Origin: a virus
Length of the DNA stretch: 29,701 bases
Direction: 5' to 3' (one strand)
IMG/VR virus record: IMGVR_UViG_3300006192_000023
Span: 1-29,701 of that record
Shown here in pieces: positions 9,074 to 16,445 of this stretch (the stretch's first letter is position 1; each line of letters opens with the position of its first letter). The position numbers and the translations under genes were made by a program. The notes below the pieces were generated by a model. It made no database searches and was not told the origin of the DNA. It was given only the letters and a program-made list of their open reading frames with translations.

Positions 9074-9375
9074 TTTGTAGAATAGATTATAGCATTTCTA
9101 TAGTCAAAATCTAGGCCGGACGAGCTTAGCTCTTTTTTACCCAAACTGTTTAGTGTTCTCAAGGTTAGCCTATTTCCGACATAGAATTTCTTTCCATTTT
9201 GTACAACGTGATACTTCTTACCATCGCGAGCATGCATTATTTCAGCCTTTGAAATAGCTGCTTCGCGATCTTGTATAAAGCGCAAATGCCGGCACCATTT
9301 AATAGGATATATAATCCAACAAAACAGTGCTAGCACGATATAGCTTAAAGCCAACATTAATCTAGGATTCTTCAT
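9070..9375 (-). CDS. Small membrane protein, function unknown
   Basis: A 101-residue protein with one hydrophobic segment near the N-terminus (LMLALSYIVLALFCWIIYPI, residues 6-25) followed by a basic soluble domain containing YHVVQNGKKFYVGNRLTL. The positive charges after the helix suggest a cytoplasmic C-terminal domain. It overlaps the membrane protein gene upstream by 14 bases and the next gene by ATGA, so the three small genes here form a tightly coupled group after the lysis cassette. Confidence 0.6.
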   Translation of the reverse strand: MKNPRLMLALSYIVLALFCWIIYPIKWCRHLRFIQDREAAISKAEIMHARDGKKYHVVQNGKKFYVGNRLTLRTLNSLGKKELSSSGLDFDYRNAIIYSTK

Positions 9376-9715
9376 CTGGTGTGATATTTTTTATTATAGC
9401 TTTTATTATCGTATTGAGACCACAAACAGCCAACATAACAAGTAGTATTTTTATGGATATAGGTATCGATAGCGTAAACCACATAATGATTGTCCACAAT
9501 GATCCCATGCAACTCAAACAGCCAAAAAGAGGGTTACGCAAGAATATCAACAGTTTACCAACAAAGAATAAAAGCGGATATTTTCGGCCCTTTCTAATAA
9601 TCAATGTAGCTACTCTATCGTATGAAGTAGCAACAAACCCAAAGATCATGCCATCCCACAGACAAACATGGATTCCTACACACACAAGACTTATGACTAT
9701 AATAAGATTAATCAT
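9362..9715 (-). CDS. Small multi-pass membrane protein
   Basis: A 117-residue protein with about three hydrophobic segments: residues 2-20 (INLIIVISLVCVGIHVCLW), a middle pair around 50-65, and 72-105 (WTIIMWFTLSIPISIKILLV onward). CLSCMGSLWTI near residue 65 recalls the CxxC-x-x-x-W pattern of DUF1360-type phage and sporulation membrane proteins; the similarity is weak. It ends PDEES. It directly follows the spanin-like gene by one base. It could be a lysis accessory protein or an inner-membrane exclusion factor. Confidence 0.6.
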   Translation of the reverse strand: MINLIIVISLVCVGIHVCLWDGMIFGFVATSYDRVATLIIRKGRKYPLLFFVGKLLIFLRNPLFGCLSCMGSLWTIIMWFTLSIPISIKILLVMLAVCGLNTIIKAIIKNITPDEES

Positions 9716-9716
9716 A

Positions 9717-10298
9717 TCAATTGAATTTATAGATTATACCTATTGAGAAACCTTTCTTTTTGGTGTCAAGGTTATACTCATATTCGGCTTTAAGGCCACC
9801 GTTTTTATTGAATATTCCTCCTCCTACTCCAAGAATGCCGAATGAAGATATATCAGATGTGATAAATGGGACAATTGCTCGACTCTTAACCTTTGTTATC
9901 TCTGTCCTCATTGGAGTATATTCATAAGATAGACTTGTTAGCCTATTATATTGAACTAAGGCCTTATAGTCTAATTTGCCATCATTGTTATCAAATAAAT
10001 TAGCAGCATATTCCCTTTCGATATTGAAATCACGTACTGTAGCAATTATAGCTGAATCCATATTACTAGGCGTTGATGTTACAACTGGAGTCGTTGACTC
10101 ATCAGCGCCTTTAGGTTCAACATAAACGTAGTTTTCTGGATTTGGTATATTGACATTAATAGGTGCAGGACTTGATACCGTGGCTCGTAATGTCGGGCCC
10201 TTTACTATTTTCACAGAGTATTCTACATCTGAAAATGATCGGCCTGCAAAAAAAGATATAATGCAGGCAACAACCAATATGATGATATTTTTTTTCAT
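9717..10298 (-). CDS. Membrane-anchored spanin-like protein (DUF6808-like)
   Basis: A 193-residue protein with an N-terminal membrane anchor (NIIILVVACIISFFAG, residues 4-19), a Pro/Ser/Thr-rich periplasmic linker (residues 40-80), and a C-terminal half rich in beta strands ending in FSIGIIYKFN, the alternating pattern with terminal aromatic residue seen in outer-membrane-associated strands. It follows the endolysin by ATGA overlap. A Gram-negative phage needs a protein to join inner and outer membranes at lysis, and this is the only candidate in the cassette. I recall a DUF6808 family with this look beside Bacteroides amidases; the spanin role is inference. Confidence 0.55.
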   Translation of the reverse strand: MKKNIIILVVACIISFFAGRSFSDVEYSVKIVKGPTLRATVSSPAPINVNIPNPENYVYVEPKGADESTTPVVTSTPSNMDSAIIATVRDFNIEREYAANLFDNNDGKLDYKALVQYNRLTSLSYEYTPMRTEITKVKSRAIVPFITSDISSFGILGVGGGIFNKNGGLKAEYEYNLDTKKKGFSIGIIYKFN

Positions 10299-10888
10299 GA
10301 CTTATTATTGATATAGTTGATAATTCCGTCAAGATGTATCCTCGTAATAGTTTGCTTACCATCGCTAGACAGTAAGAATTCTACATCATCTTTGTTATCC
10401 TGAAATAAATTTTCAGTCAATACTGCTGTACATTTTGTGTTTTTCAAAATGTAAAAATCAGATTCCTTATCACTATCACCATCTGATAAGTCCTTGCGTA
10501 TTTTCATTCCATGCAAATACTTTTCGGCTGCCGAGTATAGACATTCAGCTAAAGCATCTGATTTCGTTTTCCCACGTGTAGTCCATGCTTCCCAGCCACG
10601 AGCAGTCATCCATTCTCCTGATCCTGCAGCATTACAATGTACAGAGACAAGTATGACATTGGAAACGCCCAATTCTTTGCATACGTTATTGACTCTTTTA
10701 CACCTTTCGGATAAAGGAACATCAATTGACTCTTTAACGATTCTCTCAGCATCAACACCAATTCTTCTAAGACCGGCTACAATCATATCTGCTATTTCTC
10801 TCGCATAAGCATACTCCAACAAACGTCCATCAGGAGACCTCTTTCCTGGCGTATTCTCACCATGGCCAGCATCAATTAGTACTTTCAT
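10295..10888 (-). CDS. N-acetylmuramoyl-L-alanine amidase (Amidase_3), endolysin
   Basis: A 197-residue single-domain zinc amidase that cuts the bond between muramic acid and the peptide stem of peptidoglycan. The Amidase_3 motifs are complete: DAGHG with His9, Glu25 in LLEYAYAREI, His84 in SVHCNAAG, and the catalytic Glu159 in AVLTENLFQDN. No signal peptide is present, so release to the wall depends on the holin encoded just upstream. There is no cell-wall-binding domain, which is usual for Gram-negative phage endolysins. It overlaps both neighbours by ATGA. Confidence 0.92.
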   Translation of the reverse strand: MKVLIDAGHGENTPGKRSPDGRLLEYAYAREIADMIVAGLRRIGVDAERIVKESIDVPLSERCKRVNNVCKELGVSNVILVSVHCNAAGSGEWMTARGWEAWTTRGKTKSDALAECLYSAAEKYLHGMKIRKDLSDGDSDKESDFYILKNTKCTAVLTENLFQDNKDDVEFLLSSDGKQTITRIHLDGIINYINNKS

Positions 10889-11130
10889 TTCTTACTCCTT
10901 TCTTTTGTTCCGGCAACACCGGTTATTAAGAGTGCTGCTAACGTTATATAACCAACATGATTCACAAACCATTCAGGTAAGGATATGCCCATACCTTGAA
11001 AAGTCAACCAAGCACCGGGCACAACAGCCGCGATTGTTGCAGATGCATTTCTAACCCATTTAGCGACTTTAGGCGTATCTGCCCGCCATTGTCGAGGTAA
11101 ATCTTTAATAAATGCAATAATTTTTCTCAT
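10885..11130 (-). CDS. Putative holin
   Basis: An 81-residue protein with two hydrophobic segments (ASATIAAVVPGAWLTFQGMG, about residues 30-49, and HVGYITLAALLITGVAG, about 57-73), a basic N-terminus and a KERSKK tail. This fits a small two-helix holin that opens the inner membrane for the amidase. The ATG at 11130 shares bases with the TGA of the XhlA-like gene (ATGA), which favours it over the longer frame from 11199. The lysis role rests on topology and neighbours. Confidence 0.65.
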   Translation of the reverse strand: MRKIIAFIKDLPRQWRADTPKVAKWVRNASATIAAVVPGAWLTFQGMGISLPEWFVNHVGYITLAALLITGVAGTKERSKK

Positions 11131-11375
11131 AATAAATACTTTTGAACAACATATATGAGTATTGGAAACATTACGCTGGCCACTCCTACAGCTTTCCAAT
11201 AGAAGACTTTTATTTCCATCACTCTTTTTTCGAGTTCTGAAACCCTTTTAGACAAACCGGTGACTCCAAGTTGAGAGCCCTCTAGCACAAACTTAATTTC
11301 ACCAACGTCTTTTTTAAGACCATTCAGACTTTCGTTGAGTCTGTCTATTTTCTCTTCTAAGCTTCTATCTTCCAT
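11127..11375 (-). CDS. XhlA-like coiled-coil membrane protein (lysis accessory)
   Basis: An 82-residue protein with an N-terminal coiled coil (SLEEKIDRLNESLNGLKKDV, continuing with heptads to about residue 52) and one C-terminal membrane helix (VFYWKAVGVASVMFPILIYV, about 57-76). This is the architecture of XhlA/hemolysin-type phage proteins that work with holins. It is the first gene of the lysis cassette, preceded by a 76-base gap holding TAnnTTTG boxes. Confidence 0.6.
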   Translation of the reverse strand: MEDRSLEEKIDRLNESLNGLKKDVGEIKFVLEGSQLGVTGLSKRVSELEKRVMEIKVFYWKAVGVASVMFPILIYVVQKYLL

Positions 11376-11403
11376 ATTCGAGCTTTATAATGTTTCTTGT
11401 TTA

Positions 11404-11437
11404 CAAATATACAAATCTATGTGATTAATTGATATTC
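11404..11437 (-). promoter_or_regulatory. Candidate promoter before the lysis/tail block
   Basis: The only gap between the large terminase and lysis genes. On the minus strand it contains two boxes fitting TAnnTTTG: TAGATTTG (11419-11412) directly followed by TATATTTG (11411-11404), about 30 bases before the ATG at 11375. Upstream lies AATTAATC, also present in the 14-46 element but three bases further from the box. It is a weaker, spaced-out relative of the 33-bp element. Confidence 0.4.
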
Positions 11438-11451
11438 TTTATGATTATTTT

Positions 11452-12771
11452 CTACTCAAAAAAACGTATATGATCCCTGAAGTATCTATGTATGTAATAT
11501 CGAAATGTATCAAGAGTATCAGCTTGCTGTGATTCATCTGCACGATTATTTTTAATGATAGTACCATCTGAGTTTGCCTTACAGCGTTCACAGTCATCAA
11601 TAATAGGCTTACACTTCTCCTCGTCAACTATCAATGGATATTTTTCAAGTATGGTATTGACAAGCATTCTACTGTCTTTTAATCGCGGGTTACTAGCAGA
11701 ATATTGCATCTGAGTTTTAGCAAGATCAAGTGATTGTTTGATTACGCCAAAATTACTAATATTACTCATTGTAGTAAGAGTATCACCTGAAGCATCACCC
11801 GTAACAAAAAAGAATCCCCCGGGATACCTCTCTTTTATTTCGTCACATAATCGATGTATCGTGCAATCCTTAATTTTAATACATTCAATCCCGCGAATCA
11901 AACCATCATGATGTTGCCATACGCTACATACAATAGGGTTGCGGTTAAAGTCGAATGATAGATAGGTTGGCTGTGTAGGGTCCCATACCGTTTTACCCAC
12001 ATGCTTCTTTCTCTTGAAAGAAAATGCCCACCGACCGTCCTCTCCATCAAAGTCAGTCCAATCTCCTTTAACGAATTGTTTATAATATCGTTCGGCCATC
12101 ATGCTCCAACCGTGGAACTGATCCTGAGTAACGAATGGATTGTCATCAGGTAAAGCTGACATATAAAAAAACTCTTCAGAAAGAGTATCATTACAATATG
12201 GATCATAAATCTTAGTCTTAACCCAATTTTGACAAGGATTGAAAGTCATAAATATCAGTCCTCTAGGCATCTTTGGAATGTACCATGATCCTGTTCGTTC
12301 GAGAGCTTTGTCCCACATCTTCTCGCTTAATTCCTCTGCTTGTTCTAGGAAAAAACCATTAGTTTCAACACCCAAAAACTTCATAAGATTAGGATCCTGC
12401 TGTATGTTTTCTCCCTTGAAGAATATTTTCGAACCGTTTTTATGTCTCGCATGATAGTTGGACTTATTTCGATAGAATGTCCATTTTCGGGAACCAGCTA
12501 CAATCTTTTCAAAAGATGGAATCGTTGTGGCTTCAAGAGATGGCATATCTTTTCTGATAATATGCCATCTTGAGCCAGGGAATATCTCTGCTAACCTGAT
12601 TAATATTGCGAGCGTGACAAACGTTTTACCACCACGTACAGCGCCACCATAATTTAGGAACTTGAATGAATTGGCATTTTGAGCCGCTCCCAAAGCTGTA
12701 TAGAAATAATCGGCCTGTTTAGGATTCCGAGTAAGATCAACATGAACAGACTTTTTGCTTTCGTTTTTCAT
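11452..12771 (-). CDS. terL: Terminase large subunit
   Basis: A 439-residue packaging motor and nuclease. The ATPase domain has Walker A GGAVRGGKT at residues 42-50 and a Walker-B-like GFFLEQAEEL at 139-148. The C-terminal RNase H-like nuclease domain shows acidic positions Asp274 (SFDFNRNP), Asp326 (VTGDASGD) and Asp418 or Asp421 (QADTLDTFRYYI). Length is normal for the family. Its ATG overlaps the stop of the small subunit (12768-12771). I cannot tell cos from headful packaging from the sequence. Confidence 0.93.
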   Translation of the reverse strand: MKNESKKSVHVDLTRNPKQADYFYTALGAAQNANSFKFLNYGGAVRGGKTFVTLAILIRLAEIFPGSRWHIIRKDMPSLEATTIPSFEKIVAGSRKWTFYRNKSNYHARHKNGSKIFFKGENIQQDPNLMKFLGVETNGFFLEQAEELSEKMWDKALERTGSWYIPKMPRGLIFMTFNPCQNWVKTKIYDPYCNDTLSEEFFYMSALPDDNPFVTQDQFHGWSMMAERYYKQFVKGDWTDFDGEDGRWAFSFKRKKHVGKTVWDPTQPTYLSFDFNRNPIVCSVWQHHDGLIRGIECIKIKDCTIHRLCDEIKERYPGGFFFVTGDASGDTLTTMSNISNFGVIKQSLDLAKTQMQYSASNPRLKDSRMLVNTILEKYPLIVDEEKCKPIIDDCERCKANSDGTIIKNNRADESQQADTLDTFRYYIHRYFRDHIRFFE

Positions 12772-13211
12772 ATTTCTATCTCTCTTCCATCAGGTAACAA
12801 CATAGTAGGGATAGATTCATCATCTGAATCATCAGAAGATGATGAATAGTCGGTACCGTTGCCCTTATACATAAGTGGAGTAACTCCGTCAATACGCGCA
12901 ATGCTATCAATTATACGCAATGCGGTTCTAGCTCCGGAGGGTACATCTTTACGCTTAAGGTCTCGATATAGTTTTTTTCTCAGCTCTATATGATACGCTT
13001 TCAGGTCTTCTATACTTTGCTCATTAGCAGCTTTAAAAAAGCCATAAGCTTCTTTGTGGTATTTATAAGCCTGCCTATCTGTTATATTCCAGCTTATAGA
13101 CGCTTGACGGATAATATCAGAAGTAGCGTATCCTTGCAGTATCCATTCTTGAACTGCCCGGACACGCCTTTCTTTTTCGTCCTTATCAACCTTTTTACCA
13201 CCTCTAGGCAT
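12768..13211 (-). CDS. terS: Terminase small subunit
   Basis: A 147-residue protein placed directly before terL. Residues 15-60 (VQEWILQGYATSDIIRQASI, then WNITDRQAYKYHKEA) form a helix-turn-helix for recognition of the packaging site, and the following charged helices suit oligomerisation. The C-terminus carries a Ser/Asp run (SSSSDDSDDES), probably a flexible linker to the TerL-binding end. Only one base separates its start from the preceding stop. Confidence 0.8.
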   Translation of the reverse strand: MPRGGKKVDKDEKERRVRAVQEWILQGYATSDIIRQASISWNITDRQAYKYHKEAYGFFKAANEQSIEDLKAYHIELRKKLYRDLKRKDVPSGARTALRIIDSIARIDGVTPLMYKGNGTDYSSSSDDSDDESIPTMLLPDGREIEI

Positions 13212-13212
13212 A

Positions 13213-13407
13213 TCACAACATTTTGATTACCGAAATATAGCCTCTTAAATCATAAATGGAATTCCGAACCTGAAGAGCTCTAGCCTTAATTTCATAAGGC
13301 TGCTCTTGTTCATTGATTGGGCCCTCATATTTTTTAAGTTCATCAATCTTTATCTCCAGCTGCTCAGTTAAGTATTGCAGTATCTTATCTTTCTCAGTTT
13401 TTGCCAT
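13213..13407 (-). CDS. Small coiled-coil protein before terminase
   Basis: A 64-residue, mainly helical charged protein (KDKILQYLTEQLEIKIDELK). An in-frame TTG lies at 13413, but the ATG at 13407 is preferred; it overlaps the methyltransferase end by 14 bases. No family is recognised. Its location immediately ahead of the terminase subunits suggests a packaging accessory or simply a filler gene in the same operon. Confidence 0.55.
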   Translation of the reverse strand: MAKTEKDKILQYLTEQLEIKIDELKKYEGPINEQEQPYEIKARALQVRNSIYDLRGYISVIKML

Positions 13408-14755
13408 ATCCAAAATCGTCTAAAGTTAAATCCCCGTTCAAATGTTCAAAATCAACACTCAATCCATTTTTAATGCAGTATGTAACATATCTCTTTATAA
13501 TAGATTGCACATATTTAGGTTCAATCTCAGTGGCCCGGCAACGCCTTTGAGTCTTTTCGCACGCCATAAGACACGTTCCTGAACCAAGAAACCAATCAAT
13601 AACAATATCACCTTCCATAGTCGTATCAAGAATACAATCAGCAATCATACTAACAGGTTTTGGAGTCGGGTGATTTCGAATCTGATCTTTATCAGGATTA
13701 GCAACACTAATTGCCGATGGGTATTTCCACACATTCGACCTGATACGGTCCATAAGATCAAGATTGGACAGATGTTTGTCATTACCATATTTGTAGATAA
13801 AGCAAAGTTCATGCTGAGCGCGGTAGAATGATCCTAGTGCCATCATATCTTTTACCCAGACACACATTTGCTTAGGTTCTGGGCTTCCGTACACTTTATA
13901 AGCAGCATCACCCATATGCCATGAATGTCTAAAATCCATAAAAATGTAATGTATAGCTCCATTTATTGAGTTGTCACAAGAGGCCTGCATTATCTTGGCA
14001 ATAAACTCTTTAAACTCGCTATCAGACATTTCGCCATGTCCCATCGCAAAATTATCATGCGTTTTATGATCGACATTGCCTATGTAATCTGCTGCCAAGT
14101 TGTAAGGAGGGTCTGTATTAACAATCCTAGCCTTTTCACCACCCATAAGCATTGAGACACCAGCCTCATCCTCAAAAGAGCCACAAAACACCATGTGCTT
14201 TCCTAACCGAAATAAGTCTCCAAACTTAATAATAACCGATTCCTCCCCAACCTCTTCAATCGCGTCTTCTTCCTGATTGTCACCAATACCATATGGATTA
14301 ATCTTTTGTTCAAAACGAGGCATCGAGAACTCAGGAAGATTCACTTCATTAGAGAACGAAGACATCTCTAGTTCATAAGCCTTCATAAAATCAAATAGCC
14401 CGTTCTGAGTTATCTTCGCATAATAAGAAGAATAAATCAAAACGAGCTTGGCCGCTTCTTGAATATTTTCGCATTTGATAAAAGTAGCCGGCAACAAATA
14501 AGGAACTTCAATTCCTTCAGATACAAGTTGTTCAAGAGCTAAACTTCTATGCTTACCGTCTAAGCAATAAATAACACCATTATTATCTTCCCAAACGTAA
14601 CAGGGCTGAATAAAACTGTTTGCTACTAAACTGGCCTTTAGTTTTCGCATCGAATCCTCAGGCAACTCTTTGAAATTTTCTTGCTGAATGAATTGAAGTT
14701 CTCTCCAATTTACATCCTGTGTTTTAATAACACGAGAGCTTAAACTATTGCACAT
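13394..14755 (-). CDS. ParB-fused DNA methyltransferase (beta-class N6/N4)
   Basis: A 453-residue two-domain protein. Residues about 15-140 form a ParB/sulfiredoxin-like domain with the DGKHR motif at 66-70. The C-terminal domain is a beta-class amino-methyltransferase: motif IV DPPY at 215-218 comes before motif I DWFLGSGTC at 387-395, with a HPTPKP segment between them. It should methylate adenine or cytosine amino groups in phage DNA, giving protection or marking packaging sites. The longer frame from 14782 begins with TTG and would start inside the -7 box; the ATG at 14755 lies about 25 bases after that box and is chosen. It heads the terminase block. Confidence 0.85.
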   Translation of the reverse strand: MCNSLSSRVIKTQDVNWRELQFIQQENFKELPEDSMRKLKASLVANSFIQPCYVWEDNNGVIYCLDGKHRSLALEQLVSEGIEVPYLLPATFIKCENIQEAAKLVLIYSSYYAKITQNGLFDFMKAYELEMSSFSNEVNLPEFSMPRFEQKINPYGIGDNQEEDAIEEVGEESVIIKFGDLFRLGKHMVFCGSFEDEAGVSMLMGGEKARIVNTDPPYNLAADYIGNVDHKTHDNFAMGHGEMSDSEFKEFIAKIMQASCDNSINGAIHYIFMDFRHSWHMGDAAYKVYGSPEPKQMCVWVKDMMALGSFYRAQHELCFIYKYGNDKHLSNLDLMDRIRSNVWKYPSAISVANPDKDQIRNHPTPKPVSMIADCILDTTMEGDIVIDWFLGSGTCLMACEKTQRRCRATEIEPKYVQSIIKRYVTYCIKNGLSVDFEHLNGDLTLDDFGYGKN

Positions 14756-14779
14756 AACTGAATTATTTTGAATCCAGTA

Positions 14780-14812
14780 CAAATATATTCATTTTGATTA
14801 TTTTATAATCAT
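14780..14812 (-). promoter_or_regulatory. Candidate late promoter, right copy, with palindrome
   Basis: On the minus strand it starts with ATGATTAT, ends with TATATTTG (-7 consensus TAnnTTTG) and matches the element at 14-46 at 29 of 33 positions. Within it, 14795-14811 is a perfect inverted repeat, TGATTAT-3 bases-ATAATCA, a possible operator. The -7 box lies about 25 bases before the methyltransferase ATG, a plausible leader length. It marks the switch from accessory to packaging genes. Confidence 0.6.
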
Positions 14813-15198
14813 AAAGATTTGGATTTAAGCAAAATTTTTACCTGTTTAGTGTAATACCTAATAAGGAAATCAAGTTCGTTATCAGCAAACTGCTTAACCT
14901 CATTCTTGGCATCCTTGAGACCTTCAACAATAGCTTTACCATATTTACGAATTAAAGCATCTTCGTACTTACTGTTTTCACCATCCTTGAATCTATTACA
15001 ATCCACACACTGAGCGTGGACATTTCGAGCATCCCACCTAACAGACATGTGACGTCTGCCTATGAAGTGACCAGCATCGCTTGACTTCCATCTAACACGC
15101 TTACCACATGTTATGCAAGTTATCATACCGTACTCGTCACTGTCTCGCAACCTTATGTATTGAGAGAATAATTCATCTAAGACTTTTTCTTTCTCCAT
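14809..15198 (-). CDS. ninG: NinG/Rap-like recombination protein
   Basis: A 129-residue protein related to lambda NinG (Rap), a structure-specific nuclease acting on recombination intermediates. The signature is present: CITCGKR (Cys28, Cys31), DAGHFIGRRHMSVRWDARNV (residues 41-60) and CVDCNRFKDG (Cys64, Cys67), a four-cysteine HNH-like zinc centre. It is shorter than lambda NinG. The start at 15198 is preceded by GCCGATT directly joined to the ATG, a leader also seen before 18909. Its end overlaps the upstream edge of the candidate late promoter. Confidence 0.8.
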   Translation of the reverse strand: MEKEKVLDELFSQYIRLRDSDEYGMITCITCGKRVRWKSSDAGHFIGRRHMSVRWDARNVHAQCVDCNRFKDGENSKYEDALIRKYGKAIVEGLKDAKNEVKQFADNELDFLIRYYTKQVKILLKSKSL

Positions 15199-15210
15199 AA
15201 TCGGCTTATA

Positions 15211-15588
15211 CTATCGTTCAAAACATTGTTCGCGGGGTAAAACTCCTAATCTAAGAAACTCGGCTTTCACAAAGTCCCAACCAGGGAACCCGCCTATGAT
15301 TTTATCATCAACGTAAAAGTCAGCATATACTTTCATTCCACTATTACCGCCAAACTCTTCAAGGTTTTTAGGACAATGATCATTAACACAATCAAAAGGC
15401 ACTTTATTTCTAAGCATCCAGTTTATTGCACTAGTAAGATCATTGCCATACCTGCACGTCCACAATATGATATAATGACCGTTCTCATGTAATTTACGTA
15501 TAACTTCTTTGGCCCCAATTTTAGGAGACAGAATCTTAGGATAATCGCTATTAACGATAGTCCCATCAAAATCAATTGCAATAATCAT
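15211..15588 (-). CDS. HAD-superfamily phosphatase
   Basis: A 125-residue compact HAD hydrolase. Motif I is DFDGT at residues 6-10 with nucleophile Asp6 and general acid Asp8; motif II is probably the Thr in LWTCR (Thr44); motif IV is the acidic YADFYVDDK (88-96). There is no large cap domain, so a small phosphorylated metabolite, nucleotide or polynucleotide end is a likely substrate. This resembles small HAD proteins of Bacteroides phages. Its ATG shares a base with the stop of the 59-aa gene upstream (TAATG). Confidence 0.75.
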   Translation of the reverse strand: MIIAIDFDGTIVNSDYPKILSPKIGAKEVIRKLHENGHYIILWTCRYGNDLTSAINWMLRNKVPFDCVNDHCPKNLEEFGGNSGMKVYADFYVDDKIIGGFPGWDFVKAEFLRLGVLPREQCFER

Positions 15589-15767
15589 TAGAAAAGTTTT
15601 GTTTGGTTCCTTTCGGATATAATCTTGTTTACTCTATCGATCTCTTTATCTACTTCACGCTCTAAACGCTTACTCTCCTTTAAGGAAGAAGCGTTTCGAG
15701 AACGAAAGTACTCTTTCTGTCTATCTCTCATATGAGAGACCAAATCAAAAAACTGTTTTGAATCCAT
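15588..15767 (-). CDS. 59-aa charged helical protein
   Basis: A small ORF filling the gap between the HAD and ASCH genes. It starts MDSKQFFDLVSHMRDRQKEY and is wholly helical and charged, with SLKESKRLEREVDKEIDRV in the middle. It stops in TAATG, sharing a base with the HAD start, which indicates translational coupling. I recall near-identical short proteins in other Bacteroides phages, so I regard it as genuine. Its function is unknown. Confidence 0.7.
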   Translation of the reverse strand: MDSKQFFDLVSHMRDRQKEYFRSRNASSLKESKRLEREVDKEIDRVNKIISERNQTKLF

Positions 15768-15824
15768 ATCTTTTTATTTAATCGGCGCAAACCATCATTC
15801 AAAAGATAGATGTGCCCTATTTAT

Positions 15825-16439
15825 TCATTTATTCCATTTTCCACCGCAGTATTTGCAGTGATAATCACCGCCACCATACGATAGGACTTGATCTTTTTCG
15901 GGAATACCTAGATGGCAACAACATATATCCTTACCGTCTTCGTCATGCTCGCATCCGATATTCGGATAATCCCAAAAGGATAACTTACCTTTAACATTTA
16001 GAACAGGTTTATCAAATAGAATAGGATCTTCGCATACCCAGTTATATATTGGTTTCTTCAATCCATAATGATTTATACAGCCATCCTGACAACTATCAGT
16101 ATTCCAAGAACCGCACTTAATGGGATTAGTGCAATCTACTTCAGTTTTCTCTGCCCAAATAGATGGGTGATTTATCACGCAGTCACTGAATACAATACTC
16201 CCGATAATGGCAGAAGTATTATGATAAGAAGCGACTACATCCATTATATCATTTCCAATTGCCTCTATTTGTGCATCATCAAAAAGCATATACGGTTCTT
16301 TATCCGTTTTGGCGCTTGCATGAATCAGCACCCTTTTCCCTTTGTACTTCTCCGGCAATATCCAAGTTCGGTTCTCTACACCCTTAATACCGGCACACAA
16401 TAGATATGCCCACGGCTGCTTTACACTTATTGCTATCAT
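15825..16439 (-). CDS. ASCH-domain protein with Cys-rich tail
   Basis: A 204-residue protein. The N-terminus (AISVKQPWAYLLCAGIKGVE, then NRTW) and the following KGKRVLIHASAK and IIGSIVFSDCV are the core strands of the ASCH/PUA-like fold, which binds RNA or modified nucleosides. The C-terminal 45 residues hold a separate cysteine cluster (CEHDEDGKDICCCHLG, then HCKYCGGKW), likely a zinc-binding unit. The ATG at 16439 is preceded by TAACCAAAG, a partial form of the recurrent early leader. The substrate cannot be predicted. Confidence 0.75.
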   Translation of the reverse strand: MIAISVKQPWAYLLCAGIKGVENRTWILPEKYKGKRVLIHASAKTDKEPYMLFDDAQIEAIGNDIMDVVASYHNTSAIIGSIVFSDCVINHPSIWAEKTEVDCTNPIKCGSWNTDSCQDGCINHYGLKKPIYNWVCEDPILFDKPVLNVKGKLSFWDYPNIGCEHDEDGKDICCCHLGIPEKDQVLSYGGGDYHCKYCGGKWNK

Positions 16440-16445
16440 CTTTGG

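Noticed and set aside
9381-9746. 121-codon open frame on the plus strand
   Set aside because: It lies opposite the 117-aa membrane protein, which has coherent transmembrane segments and operon spacing; the plus frame shows no domain and no start signal.
14756-14782. Longer methyltransferase start at TTG 14782
   Set aside because: It would begin within the -7 box of the promoter-like element; the ATG at 14755 gives a sensible leader.
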